Positions 7,559 to 13,186 of a stretch of DNA of 13,186 bases are shown here, one piece after another. The stretch is from CAYLHS01 sp964383535 (GTDB lineage Bacteria; Actinomycetota; Acidimicrobiia; Spongiisociales; UBA4744). Location of the stretch: positions 1-13,186 of the forward strand of contig CAYLHS010000059.1 in NCBI GenBank assembly GCA_964383535.1. Direction: 5' to 3'. The position numbers and the translations under genes were made by a program. The notes below the pieces were generated by a model. That model saw nothing but the letters and a program-made list of their open reading frames with translations. It was not told the origin of the DNA and searched no databases. Positions within the stretch are counted from its first letter, which is position 1. The number at the start of each line of letters is the position of its first letter.

Positions 7559-8739
7559 GGCTCCACCGCCCTTTCACCTGTCTCTGCGATAGTGAGCATG
7601 GCACCTGCCGCAATCAGGAGGGCGATCCCCGACGCGACAAACCCCATCCAGAAGGCGCCGGTGTCGGCGATCGCTCCGACGAGCAGTGGTCCGACCACGA
7701 ACCCGAGATCGCCGGCCATGCGGTACAAGCCGACTGCCGAACCTTCGAGACCCTCGGGCGCAAGATCACCCACCATGGCAGGAGGCGGGATGGATGCGAT
7801 TCCAGATGCGACACCGAACACCGCCGACACGACCATCAGCGAGCCGAACGTGTGGAAGACACCGTACGCAGACGTCGCGACCGCAGACGCGATGAGCCCC
7901 CAAATCGCAACAGGCTTCCTGCCGACACGGTCGACGAGTCGTCCGGCGTAGTTGACAACCAGCAAGTTGGTGACTGCCGACACGCTCAAGATGGTGCCAA
8001 TGGCTCCCGGATCCAGCTTGACGACCTCGTCCCCGTAGAGCGGAAACAGCGTGATGCGAGCGCCCGAACGCATGATGAACAAAGCCACCGCCGTCAGCGC
8101 AAGGACGCGCATCTCCCTCCTCCCGAACAGGGATCCGACCCCCCTCACCACATCACCAACGGTGCGACCTGACGGTGGAAGGTCGTCGATGAACACCCTC
8201 GAGATGGCCGCAACGATGACTCCGAACACGGCGTAGGCCCAAAACGGGGTCCTGAAGTCGCCCACCTCCGCCAGGTAGCCACCGGCAAGCGGGCCCACCG
8301 CGAATCCCACGAGCATCCCCGTCTGGTACATCGCGGCTGCCCTCCCAAGCCGGGACCGTTCGGTGATCTGGACGAGATACTGGAACGCTGACGTGGCAAA
8401 CAACGCCGAGCCGACGCCTTCGATGAACCGGGACAACACCAAGAACCAGTACGAGGGAGCCAATGCAGCCGTCACACCGGCGACTGCAATCAACAAGGCA
8501 CCGGCCATGGTGACTCGTCGTGCGCCCAGCCGGTCGCCTGCGACGCCTCCCATCAGATCGAACGACAGACGCGCGACAGCGAACGCAGTGATGAGCGCAC
8601 CGGCGGCCGTGTAGCTGACCCCGAACTCGAGTGCGTAAAGCGGCAGGATCGGAGCGACGAGGCTCGCACCCATCATTACGAATCCGACGGCGACGGCCAG
8701 CACCCACCCTTGGTGCGCACGGAACTGCGCGAGATTCAC
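7555..8739 (-). CDS. Major facilitator superfamily transporter
   Basis: A 394-residue, 12-helix MFS permease. The loop 2-3 signature appears as GGVAGDRLGARRVTM near residue 64, and its second-half counterpart as AGRLVDRVGRKPVAIWG. RFIEGVGSALFATSA and YQTGMLVGFAVGPLAGGYLAE correspond to helices 4-5 of drug/proton-antiporter-like members. The open frame extends far upstream (to about 9384), but that part is antisense-style Arg-rich sequence overlapping selD. The GTG at 8739-8737 is the sensible start because it overlaps the selD stop as GTGA and is followed directly by a normal MFS N-terminus (VNLAQFRAHQGWVLAVAVGF). Its stop overlaps the ferredoxin start as ATGA. The substrate is not predictable; the family suggests efflux of small molecules, and selenium- or sulfur-compound transport is only a contextual guess. 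Confidence 0.9.
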   Translation of the reverse strand: MNLAQFRAHQGWVLAVAVGFVMMGASLVAPILPLYALEFGVSYTAAGALITAFAVARLSFDLMGGVAGDRLGARRVTMAGALLIAVAGVTAALAPSYWFLVLSRFIEGVGSALFATSAFQYLVQITERSRLGRAAAMYQTGMLVGFAVGPLAGGYLAEVGDFRTPFWAYAVFGVIVAAISRVFIDDLPPSGRTVGDVVRGVGSLFGRREMRVLALTAVALFIMRSGARITLFPLYGDEVVKLDPGAIGTILSVSAVTNLLVVNYAGRLVDRVGRKPVAIWGLIASAVATSAYGVFHTFGSLMVVSAVFGVASGIASIPPPAMVGDLAPEGLEGSAVGLYRMAGDLGFVVGPLLVGAIADTGAFWMGFVASGIALLIAAGAMLTIAETGERAVEP

Positions 8740-9779
8740 GTCAGCACGATAGAGGCGCACTCGTCCTCGATGATCCGCCCGATGACGGCAGCGGCGAGGG
8801 TATGCTCGGCTTCGAGTGCCTGTATCAACGCATCCAGCCGATCGGGTGCTACTGCGATCAGCATGCCGCCGCTCGTCTGGGCATCGGCCAAGATGCGAAT
8901 GATCAGCTCGTCGATCCCATCTGCAACGACGGTTGGGCGCACGGCGCGCAGGTTCCTGACACTCCCTCCCGGAAACGAGCCCGCTTCCGCGAGGGGGCGG
9001 AGTCCTTCGATCAGGGGAACGGAGGCGGTGCGCATCTCGACGCCGACGCCGGACGCGATGAGCATTTCCGAGAGGTGCCCGAGGAGTCCAAAACCCGTCA
9101 CGTCGGTGCCGGCGTGGACCCCGACTCGGTTCATGGCCTTCGCGGCTCCCTCGTTGAGGGTCACCATGACCTCGATGGCGGTCTCGACGATCTCGCCAGA
9201 GGCGGTGCCTTCCTTGATGGCCGTGGCGATCACCCCGGTGCCGATCGGCTTGGTGAGCACCAGCGCATCGCCAGGCTGCGCCCCTTGGTTTCTCACGAGC
9301 TGCGACTCCTCGACCACCCCAGCGATGGAGAACCCGTACTTGGGCTCCTGATCGTCGATCGAGTGCCCTCCGACCAGCACGCATCCCGCCTTCTGGAGCA
9401 CTTCGATGCCCCCGGACACGACCTCGCCGAGGACGTCGAACGACAACCCCTCCCTCGGCCAGCCGATGAGCTGCATGGCCGTGAGGGGTGTTCCGCCCAT
9501 CGCGTAGATGTCCGACAGCGCGTTGGCCGCGGCAATCCTCCCCCAGTCGAACGGATCGTCGACGATCGGAGTGAAATAGTCGACTGTCTGCAGGAGCAGT
9601 CTGCCGTCGGGCATTCGGAACGCGCCTGCATCGTCGGAGAGATCCAGCCCGACGACCAGATCGGGGTGTGAGGTCACCGGGTGATTGTGCAAACGGCGCA
9701 AGACCTGCGCCAGCTCGTCAGGACCGAGCTTGCATGCTCAACCGCTGCCGTGCGAGTAGCTGGTGAGTCGCTCCGTCAC
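8736..9779 (-). CDS. selD: Selenide, water dikinase SelD containing selenocysteine (in-frame UGA)
   Basis: SelD makes selenophosphate from selenide and ATP, the selenium donor for selenocysteine-tRNA and selenouridine. Translated from GTG 9779 with TGA 9740-9738 read as Sec, the product has 347 residues, the same length as E. coli SelD. The N-terminus reads VTERLTSYSHGSG-U-ACK, aligning with RLTQYSHGAG-C-GCK, so Sec14 replaces the essential Cys17 and Lys17 matches the essential Lys20. Further motifs: VGLDLSDDAGAF, LLQTVDYFTPIVDDPFDWG, ANALSDIYAMGGTPL, LVGGHSIDDQEP, GTDVTGFGLLGHLSEM and ADAQTSGGML. The start is fixed by GGGAGGTGA 6 nt upstream. Without Sec decoding the gene would appear as a 321-residue frame lacking its active site. 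It heads a four-gene unit; its stop overlaps the MFS start (GTGA). Use of Sec makes its own synthesis depend on selenium. Confidence 0.95.
9695..9730 (-). promoter_or_regulatory. Bacterial SECIS element: two contiguous hairpins after the Sec codon
   Basis: Downstream of the UGA, on the minus strand, lie two perfect 6-bp hairpins with no base between them. The first is AGCTCG (9730-9725), loop GTCCTGA, CGAGCT (9717-9712). The second is GGCGCA (9711-9706), loop GGTCT (9705-9701), TGCGCC (9700-9695). The loop of the second hairpin starts 32 nt after the UGA, inside the ~16-37 nt range known for bacterial SECIS elements. Its GGUCU is the same as the apical loop of the E. coli fdhF SECIS recognised by SelB. 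The first hairpin's loop also begins with G but is only 13 nt from the UGA. The second is the better SelB site; the first may position it by coaxial stacking. Confidence 0.8.
9738..9740 (-). other. Selenocysteine-encoding UGA codon of selD
   Basis: This TGA is codon 14 of selD. Family-like protein sequence exists on both sides in the same frame: RLTSYSHGSG before it, and ACKLGPDELAQVLRRL continuing into the rest of SelD after it. It falls at the catalytic Cys position of the family, which is a well-known Cys/Sec exchange site in SelD. A simple nonsense mutation would not coincide with this residue and would not be followed by a SECIS-like hairpin. Confidence 0.92.
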
Positions 9780-9783
9780 CTGG

Positions 9784-9792
9784 TCACCTCCC
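9784..9792 (-). promoter_or_regulatory. Ribosome binding site of selD
   Basis: GGGAGGTGA (9792-9784) is almost fully complementary to the 16S rRNA 3' end and ends at the right distance from GTG 9779. It decides the start of selD upstream of the UGA and shows that the 13 codons before the TGA are translated. Confidence 0.85.
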
Positions 9793-9821
9793 TTCGTGAT
9801 CGGGCCCAGTCTCCCACAACA

Positions 9822-9855
9822 GTCTGCTACTCCGACTGTGGGCGGAGAAGCAGAC
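9822..9855 (-). other. Strong hairpin in the selD leader
   Basis: GTCTGCT (9822-9828) pairs with AGCAGAC (9849-9855) and CTCCG (9830-9834) with CGGAG (9843-9847). Only a single A/A mismatch lies between the two stems, around an 8-nt loop. This gives 12 bp in total, 43 nt upstream of the selD start codon. It is not followed by a T-run. It could be a leader structure controlling selD, or an mRNA-stabilising or processing hairpin. Confidence 0.55.
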
Positions 9856-9884
9856 CAGTGCCTCGTACCTCGTACCCGCAACAG

Positions 9885-9932
9885 CCGCCTGTCTCCTCCC
9901 CTCGCGACCGAAGCGAATGTTGGAGGAGGCGG
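9885..9932 (-). other. Second large hairpin in the eamA-selD gap
   Basis: CCGCC (9885-9889) and TCCTCC (9894-9899) pair with GGAGGA (9922-9927) and GGCGG (9928-9932), leaving a 4-nt bulge TGTC. An inner TCGC (9902-9905) can pair with GCGA (9913-9916). It lies between the EamA stop and selD. The gap of ~215 bp (9780-9994) thus holds two large hairpins and short CGTACCT-type direct repeats. No tRNA cloverleaf was found in it. Confidence 0.4.
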
Positions 9933-9956
9933 ACTTGGCCGCGGGCCGAGGACGGA

Positions 9957-9986
9957 GGGGATCGTTCCCACCAACGTAGATTCCCC
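9957..9986 (-). terminator. Possible terminator hairpin after the EamA gene
   Basis: On the minus strand GGGGAATC (9986-9979) can pair with GATCCCC (9963-9957), with one bulged base and a 15-nt loop, starting 8 nt after the EamA stop codon. There is no U-tract after it, so it would be a weak or non-canonical terminator. Confidence 0.3.
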
Positions 9987-9994
9987 TTGATGGA

Positions 9995-10885
9995 TCAACG
10001 TCCAGGCTCCATGGGTGCCTCCACCTCGCCAACACCGGCACGCTGCACCAACATGACCGCACCCACCACGATGACCCCTCCAACGACCTGCACCGGGTGC
10101 AGCGCTTGGGCGAGGAACGCCCAGGCGGTCGCAGAAGCGATCACCGGTTCAACGGTCGCGATCACACCAACGAGTCCCGCGGCAGCTCGTCGCAACGCCG
10201 CCATCTCCAGCAGGAACGGGATCATCGTCCCACCCACACCAACCCACACGAGCTCCGAGATGTCGCGGATCTCGAGACCGGCGGGGAACGTCCACAACGG
10301 CTGGACCACCAGCCAGAACACCGCGGCAACTGCGAAACCGTAGGCCAACGTCGTCACGGCGCCGATCCTCCTGCTCAATTCCTCGCCCATCAACAGGTAG
10401 GTCGCAAACGTCACGGCCGAGCCCAGCCCGGCGAGCATCGCCCATCCGTCGAGGGAGGCCGTCTCCCACGCTCGGGTCACCAGAACCAACCCGACGACAG
10501 CGACCATTGCCGCCACCCACGCACCTGTAGGAGCATTGCGCCCTCGAGCGAATCGCAGCCACAGGAGCACGAGAATCGGCGCGAGGAACTGGACGGTGAC
10601 ACCAGGCCCGACTCCGAGCCCCTCCATTGCCCAGTAGTAGGTCACGTGCACGGTCGCCAGGACGATGCCGAACACGACCAGCCTTGCCAGATGCCCCTGC
10701 GTGCGTAACCGGCCTCGGACACCTGCGTAGGGGATGAGAAACAGGGCCGCGACCAGCGCCCTCACCTCCGCAATACGCGGCGGGGGGACCTTGTCGAACA
10801 CGTCGGCGGCAACTGTGCCGCTCACTCCCCATAGCACCGCCGCGCCCAACGCGAACCACAAGGCCGACCTGCGAAACTGCCGCAT
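9995..10885 (-). CDS. EamA/DMT family transporter
   Basis: A 296-residue inner-membrane protein with ten predicted helices, arranged as two EamA repeats, like the drug/metabolite transporter superfamily (RhaT/YdcZ/RarD-type exporters). It begins MRQFRRSALWFALGAAVLWG, a typical EamA start (a basic residue cluster, then helix 1 with the WG motif). The second repeat runs from about residue 145 (GWAMLAGLGSAVTFATYLLM). The end of repeat 2 is ATVEPVIASATAWAFLAQAL, with the usual E-P in the penultimate segment. It probably exports amino acids or other small metabolites; the substrate is unknown. An in-frame ATG at 10906 would add seven residues and overlap the divergent greA start in a shared CATG. 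The frame extends further upstream, but that part is antisense to greA. The gene is on the same strand as selD but separated by a structured gap of 215 bp. Confidence 0.87.
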   Translation of the reverse strand: MRQFRRSALWFALGAAVLWGVSGTVAADVFDKVPPPRIAEVRALVAALFLIPYAGVRGRLRTQGHLARLVVFGIVLATVHVTYYWAMEGLGVGPGVTVQFLAPILVLLWLRFARGRNAPTGAWVAAMVAVVGLVLVTRAWETASLDGWAMLAGLGSAVTFATYLLMGEELSRRIGAVTTLAYGFAVAAVFWLVVQPLWTFPAGLEIRDISELVWVGVGGTMIPFLLEMAALRRAAAGLVGVIATVEPVIASATAWAFLAQALHPVQVVGGVIVVGAVMLVQRAGVGEVEAPMEPGR

Positions 10886-10890
10886 CTGGC

Positions 10891-10896
10891 TATGCT
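10891..10896 (+). promoter_or_regulatory. Candidate -10 element for a leaderless greA transcript
   Basis: TATGCT ends 8 bp before the greA ATG at 10905, so transcription would start at or next to the A of the ATG. No Shine-Dalgarno sequence is visible, which fits a leaderless mRNA, common in actinobacteria. No clear -35 is seen. Confidence 0.35.
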
Positions 10897-10904
10897 GCCT
10901 CGCC

Positions 10905-11384
10905 ATGAGCGGCGACACAATCTGGTTGACGCCGAGCGCGCATCGAAGACTCCTCGAAGAGCTCACATACCTCGAGGGGGAAGGCAGGCTGCACGCGTCC
11001 GAGCGCATCGCCGAGGCCCGCTCCCACGGAGACATTCGTGAGAACGCCGACTACGACGCCGCGAAGAACGAGCAAGGACTCATGGAGGCTCGGATCCGCA
11101 AGATCCGCCAGATCATCGATCACGCCGAAGTGAGGGAAGCCGGTGACACCGACCAAGCCGCGATCGGATCACTCGTCACCGTGGTCGACGAGGACGGAGA
11201 CGAAACCGAGTATCTGATCGCCACCCCCGAGAACAAGGTGCCGGGAGTGTTCCTGGCTTCACCGAGTGGTCCGCTGGGCACAGCCTTGCTCGGCGCCGGT
11301 GTAGGGGACGAGGTCTCCTACGAGGCGCCCGGCGGAGTGTTCACCGTAACGGTCGCCGGCATCCGGCCTTTTGACGACGCCTGA
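10905..11384 (+). CDS. greA: Transcription elongation factor GreA
   Basis: A 159-residue protein of normal GreA length, which rescues backtracked RNA polymerase by stimulating cleavage of the nascent RNA. The N-terminal coiled coil (residues 12-75) carries the family signature AEARSHGDIRENADYDAAKNEQ. Asp43 and Glu46 at the tip correspond to the acidic residues that reach into the polymerase secondary channel. The C-terminal FKBP-like domain includes GSLVTVVDEDGDETEYLIA and the closing GVGDEVSYEAPGGVFTVTVAGI. The ATG at 10905 gives a natural N-terminus (MSGDTIWLTPSAHRRL). Upstream frame extension reads antisense to the EamA gene and is rejected. The last two codons (Ala and stop) overlap the first bases of the ~163-bp repeat, so the repeat is inserted or anchored exactly at the gene's end. 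Confidence 0.93.
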   Translation: MSGDTIWLTPSAHRRLLEELTYLEGEGRLHASERIAEARSHGDIRENADYDAAKNEQGLMEARIRKIRQIIDHAEVREAGDTDQAAIGSLVTVVDEDGDETEYLIATPENKVPGVFLASPSGPLGTALLGAGVGDEVSYEAPGGVFTVTVAGIRPFDDA

Positions 11385-11573
11385 ACGCAGCGGAGGTTGC
11401 TGGTCGGGGCACCCGCGCCCTGGCCGGCGACGGCGGTGATGTGCAGGGCGGGGCAGGGGCGCCGATGGCAAGGACGCAGGACGCAGGCGCACCTGTAGGT
11501 GCTTCAAGGACGAGGACGCAGCTAGCGGTGTCATCTGGCCGTCCTGAACGCAGCGGAGGTTGCTGGTCGGGGC
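11380..11573. repeat. Intergenic ~163-bp repeat, array 1 (one full unit plus 31 bp)
   Basis: A unit begins with CCTGAACGC at 11380 and repeats at 11543, a period of 163 bp; the first 31 bases are identical in both copies. Inside are two hairpins: AGCGG-AGG-TTGCT (11389-11401, again at 11552-11564) and GCACCTGTAGGTGC (11489-11502). The latter is flanked by near-identical direct repeats, CAAGGACGCAGGACGCAG (11469-11486) and CAAGGACGAGGACGCAG (11505-11521). The same unit recurs after mgtE. The repeat fills the greA-mgtE gap almost completely. It resembles dispersed structured intergenic repeats rather than an insertion sequence; there is no transposase. Confidence 0.85.
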
Positions 11574-11591
11574 GCTAGCCTCTCCGCGTCG

Positions 11592-12968
11592 ATGGAGAGA
11601 AAGAAACTTCCACGCCCGCGCGAATTGGCGGCTCGACTGGCGTCCCTCGCTCGAAGGGAACCCCAAGAAGTCGAGGCGTATCTCGACGCGCATACAGAAG
11701 AGTGGGTCGAACTCGCACAGGCGGACCCTCATGACGCCGCTGACATCCTCGAAGAACTCGGCGACGAGGCTGCCGCTGATCTGATCAGGGGGCTCGGGGC
11801 GCCAGAAGCCGCGGATGTCCTGGAAGAGATGCAAGACGATCTCGCGGCGGACGTCCTCGAGGAGATGACACCTCCTCGTGCCGCGTCGATGCTGGAAGCG
11901 ATGGTGCCCGCCGAAGCGGCCGACCTGATCGGAGCGCTCGAACCCGAAGCCAAAGAGGAGATCCTCGCGGCGATGGGCGACGAGGCGGCCGGCGCGATAC
12001 GCGAGCTGCTCGCCTACCCATCCGACTCTGCCGGCGGTCTGATGACGATGCGAATCGCGGCGCTGCCGATCGGGCTCACGGCGGGCGAGGCCATCGAGCG
12101 GATTCGACAGCTGCACGAAGAGCTTGAACACCTCTCCTACGTCTTCGTCGTGGACGATTCGCACCGTCTGGTCGGTGTGCTCTCGTTCAGAGAGCTTGTG
12201 TTCGCTCGGCCCGGCGACGGACTCGACGACGTCATGGTGTCCAACCCGATCAAGGTGACGCCTCTCACCGACCGTGAGGAAGTCACCGAGCTCGCTCGTC
12301 GCTACAACCTGTTCGCCGTTCCTGTCGTCGACTTCGATGATCGCCTGCTCGGCATCGTCACTTCGGACGAGGTCATCGATGCCGTCGAGCAGGAGGCAGG
12401 AGAGGACTTCGCCGTTGCCATGGGTGCCGGCGGTGAGGAAACCGTATTCACTCCGGTGCGACGATCCATCAGAATGCGCTTCCCGTGGCTCGTGTTCGAC
12501 CTGGCCCTGTCGAGTTCCGTCTCGCTGGTCATCGCTTCGTTCCAGAACCAGATCGCAGCGGTACCCCTGCTTGCCTCGCTCATGCCGTTGGTAGCACGTA
12601 TTGGTGGAGACAGCGGCGCGATGAGCTTGGCAGTTGTCATCAGAGGCCTCGCAACACGGGAGATTTCACCCAACCGGAGCCTGAGGGTCATCCTGAGGGA
12701 ACTGGCGCTTGGCATGTCCAACGGACTCGCGACGGCGGTACTGTCAGGAGTCATCGCGACGATCCTGCTGGATCCGCACATCGGGCTCGTCGTGTTCATC
12801 AGCGTCCTCGCCAACCTGACCGTCGCCGGCTTCGCCGGCGCGGCATTGCCGCTCCTGCTGAAGCGGCTGAGGTTCGACCCGGCACTCGGATCCAATCTGT
12901 TCGTGACGACCGTCACCGACCTGACAGGGTTCGGCGGCTTCCTGCTGGTGGCGAGCCTGCTGCTCTAG
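11592..12968 (+). CDS. mgtE: MgtE magnesium channel/transporter
   Basis: A 458-residue MgtE-family protein with the standard order of parts. An acidic N-domain of helical repeats (about residues 15-130) contains phrases such as ADILEELGDEAAADLIRGLG. A tandem CBS pair follows (about 146-270), with LEHLSYVFVVDDSHRLVGVL and NLFAVPVVDFDDRLLGIVT. The five-helix pore domain (about 295-458) has ARIGGDSGAMSLAVVIRGLATREI and the closing TVTDLTGFGGFLLVASLLL, where Asp443 matches the pore Asp that binds Mg2+. It moves Mg2+ inward and is gated by Mg2+ binding at the N and CBS domains. The ATG at 11592 comes 18 bp after the end of the repeat array and has no clear Shine-Dalgarno. I do not see an M-box or other Mg2+ riboswitch upstream. 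The gene is bracketed on both sides by the same ~163-bp repeat. Confidence 0.94.
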   Translation: MERKKLPRPRELAARLASLARREPQEVEAYLDAHTEEWVELAQADPHDAADILEELGDEAAADLIRGLGAPEAADVLEEMQDDLAADVLEEMTPPRAASMLEAMVPAEAADLIGALEPEAKEEILAAMGDEAAGAIRELLAYPSDSAGGLMTMRIAALPIGLTAGEAIERIRQLHEELEHLSYVFVVDDSHRLVGVLSFRELVFARPGDGLDDVMVSNPIKVTPLTDREEVTELARRYNLFAVPVVDFDDRLLGIVTSDEVIDAVEQEAGEDFAVAMGAGGEETVFTPVRRSIRMRFPWLVFDLALSSSVSLVIASFQNQIAAVPLLASLMPLVARIGGDSGAMSLAVVIRGLATREISPNRSLRVILRELALGMSNGLATAVLSGVIATILLDPHIGLVVFISVLANLTVAGFAGAALPLLLKRLRFDPALGSNLFVTTVTDLTGFGGFLLVASLLL

Positions 12969-12970
12969 TG

Positions 12971-13186
12971 CTCTGTCCGGCGACGTTGGTGATGTGCAGG
13001 GCGAGCCAGGGGCGCCGATGGCAAGGACGCAGGACGCAGACGCACCAGCAGGTGCTTCAAGGACGAGGACGCAGCAAGCGGTGTCACCTGGCCGTCCTGA
13101 ACGCGCCAAACGTTGGCGGTCGGGGCACCAAGCTCTGTCCGGCGACGTTGGTGATGTGCAGGGCGAGCCAGGGGCGCCGATGGCAA
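12971..13186. repeat. Intergenic ~162-bp repeat, array 2 (one full unit plus 54 bp, runs off the window)
   Basis: The sequence from 12971 (CTCTGTCCGGCGACG) starts again at 13133, a period of 162 bp, and the second copy is identical up to the window edge. Over 119 bp (12977-13095) it differs from array 1 (11424-11542) at about nine positions by eye. It keeps the central hairpin GCACC-AGCA-GGTGC and the flanking CAAGGACG-type repeats. Its first hairpin is GCCAA-ACG-TTGGC (13105-13117), structurally equal to but different in sequence from that of array 1. The array begins 2 bp after the mgtE stop. Confidence 0.85.

Noticed and set aside
8740..9384. Upstream extension of the MFS frame to give a 609-residue protein.
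   Set aside because: The extension is Arg/His-rich out-of-frame reading of selD. The MFS N-terminus and the GTGA overlap place the true start at 8739.
8631..9671. A 346-residue plus-strand frame opposite selD and the MFS gene.
   Set aside because: It is antisense to well-conserved selD motifs; its composition is charged and irregular.
9780..9994. Possible tRNA-Sec (selC) or another tRNA next to selD.
   Set aside because: No cloverleaf, no UCA anticodon loop in a proper stem and no T-arm consensus on either strand; only hairpins are seen.
9738..9998. An 86-residue minus-strand frame ending at the TGA 9738-9740.
   Set aside because: Only its last 13 codons are real, and they are the N-terminus of selD. 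The upstream part is low-complexity Pro/Arg sequence over the hairpin region, and the TGA is read as Sec.
11385..11591. M-box or other Mg2+ riboswitch upstream of mgtE.
   Set aside because: The gap is almost wholly the ~163-bp repeat, which also occurs downstream of mgtE, so it is not an mgtE-specific aptamer.
12965..13186. A minus-strand frame through the repeat array after mgtE (peptide with a 54-residue period; similar phrases in array 1).
   Set aside because: It stays open because the period there is 162 bp, a multiple of three; in array 1 the period is 163 bp and the frame shifts. Some base changes are synonymous, but the hairpin covariation explains the conservation better than coding does.
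11380..13186. CRISPR array or integron attC sites.
   Set aside because: The repeat unit is far too long and has no unique spacers; the short palindromes do not fit the attC R''/R' core pattern, and no integrase or Cas gene is present.

Overview
The window is high-GC bacterial chromosome with GTG starts, 4-bp stop/start overlaps and at least one possible leaderless gene. The gene set (caa3-type cytochrome oxidase with a small subunit IV, DUF1684 protein, actinobacterial-style acyl-CoA dehydrogenase) suggests an aerobic actinomycete, perhaps of the Acidimicrobiia type. That placement is inference from style and gene content, not from a marker gene.

Layout. Positions 1-1518 (+) hold the end of a cytochrome c oxidase operon: ctaD (3' part only), ctaE and ctaF. 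Positions 1519-1798 are an intergenic stretch built largely of 7-bp tandem repeats. Positions 1799-4288 (+) encode a membrane-anchored penicillin-acylase-family Ntn hydrolase. A second heptamer element and a 12-bp inverted repeat follow. Next come a 30-residue membrane peptide whose stop overlaps the start of an acyl-CoA dehydrogenase (4575-5720), and a DUF1684 protein (5754-6266).

From 9779 down to 6232 the minus strand carries a very compact four-gene unit: selD, MFS transporter, thioredoxin-like [2Fe-2S] ferredoxin and alpha/beta hydrolase. Neighbouring genes overlap by 4 bp (GTGA, then ATGA) or are 1 nt apart. The unit is convergent with the DUF1684 gene and overlaps its 3' end by 35 bp. 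Upstream lie about 215 bp of hairpin-rich intergenic DNA and an EamA-family exporter (10885-9995, minus). Its start region abuts the divergent greA (10905-11384, +). The magnesium channel gene mgtE (11592-12968, +) sits between two arrays of a ~163-bp repeat.

The main result is that selD is itself a selenoprotein gene. Its reading frame runs through an in-frame TGA at 9740-9738, exactly where E. coli SelD has its essential Cys17. The context reads SYSHGSG-U-ACK, against SYSHGAG-C-GCK in E. coli. A near-perfect Shine-Dalgarno sequence precedes the GTG start. Two back-to-back hairpins follow the TGA, and the second has a GGUCU apical loop like the classical bacterial SECIS. Ordinary gene calling would truncate this gene and lose its active site. 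The organism should therefore also have SelA, SelB and tRNA-Sec, none of which lies in this window.

A second notable signal is the ~163-bp repeat flanking mgtE. Its copies differ by compensatory base changes that keep a small hairpin, which suggests selection on structure.
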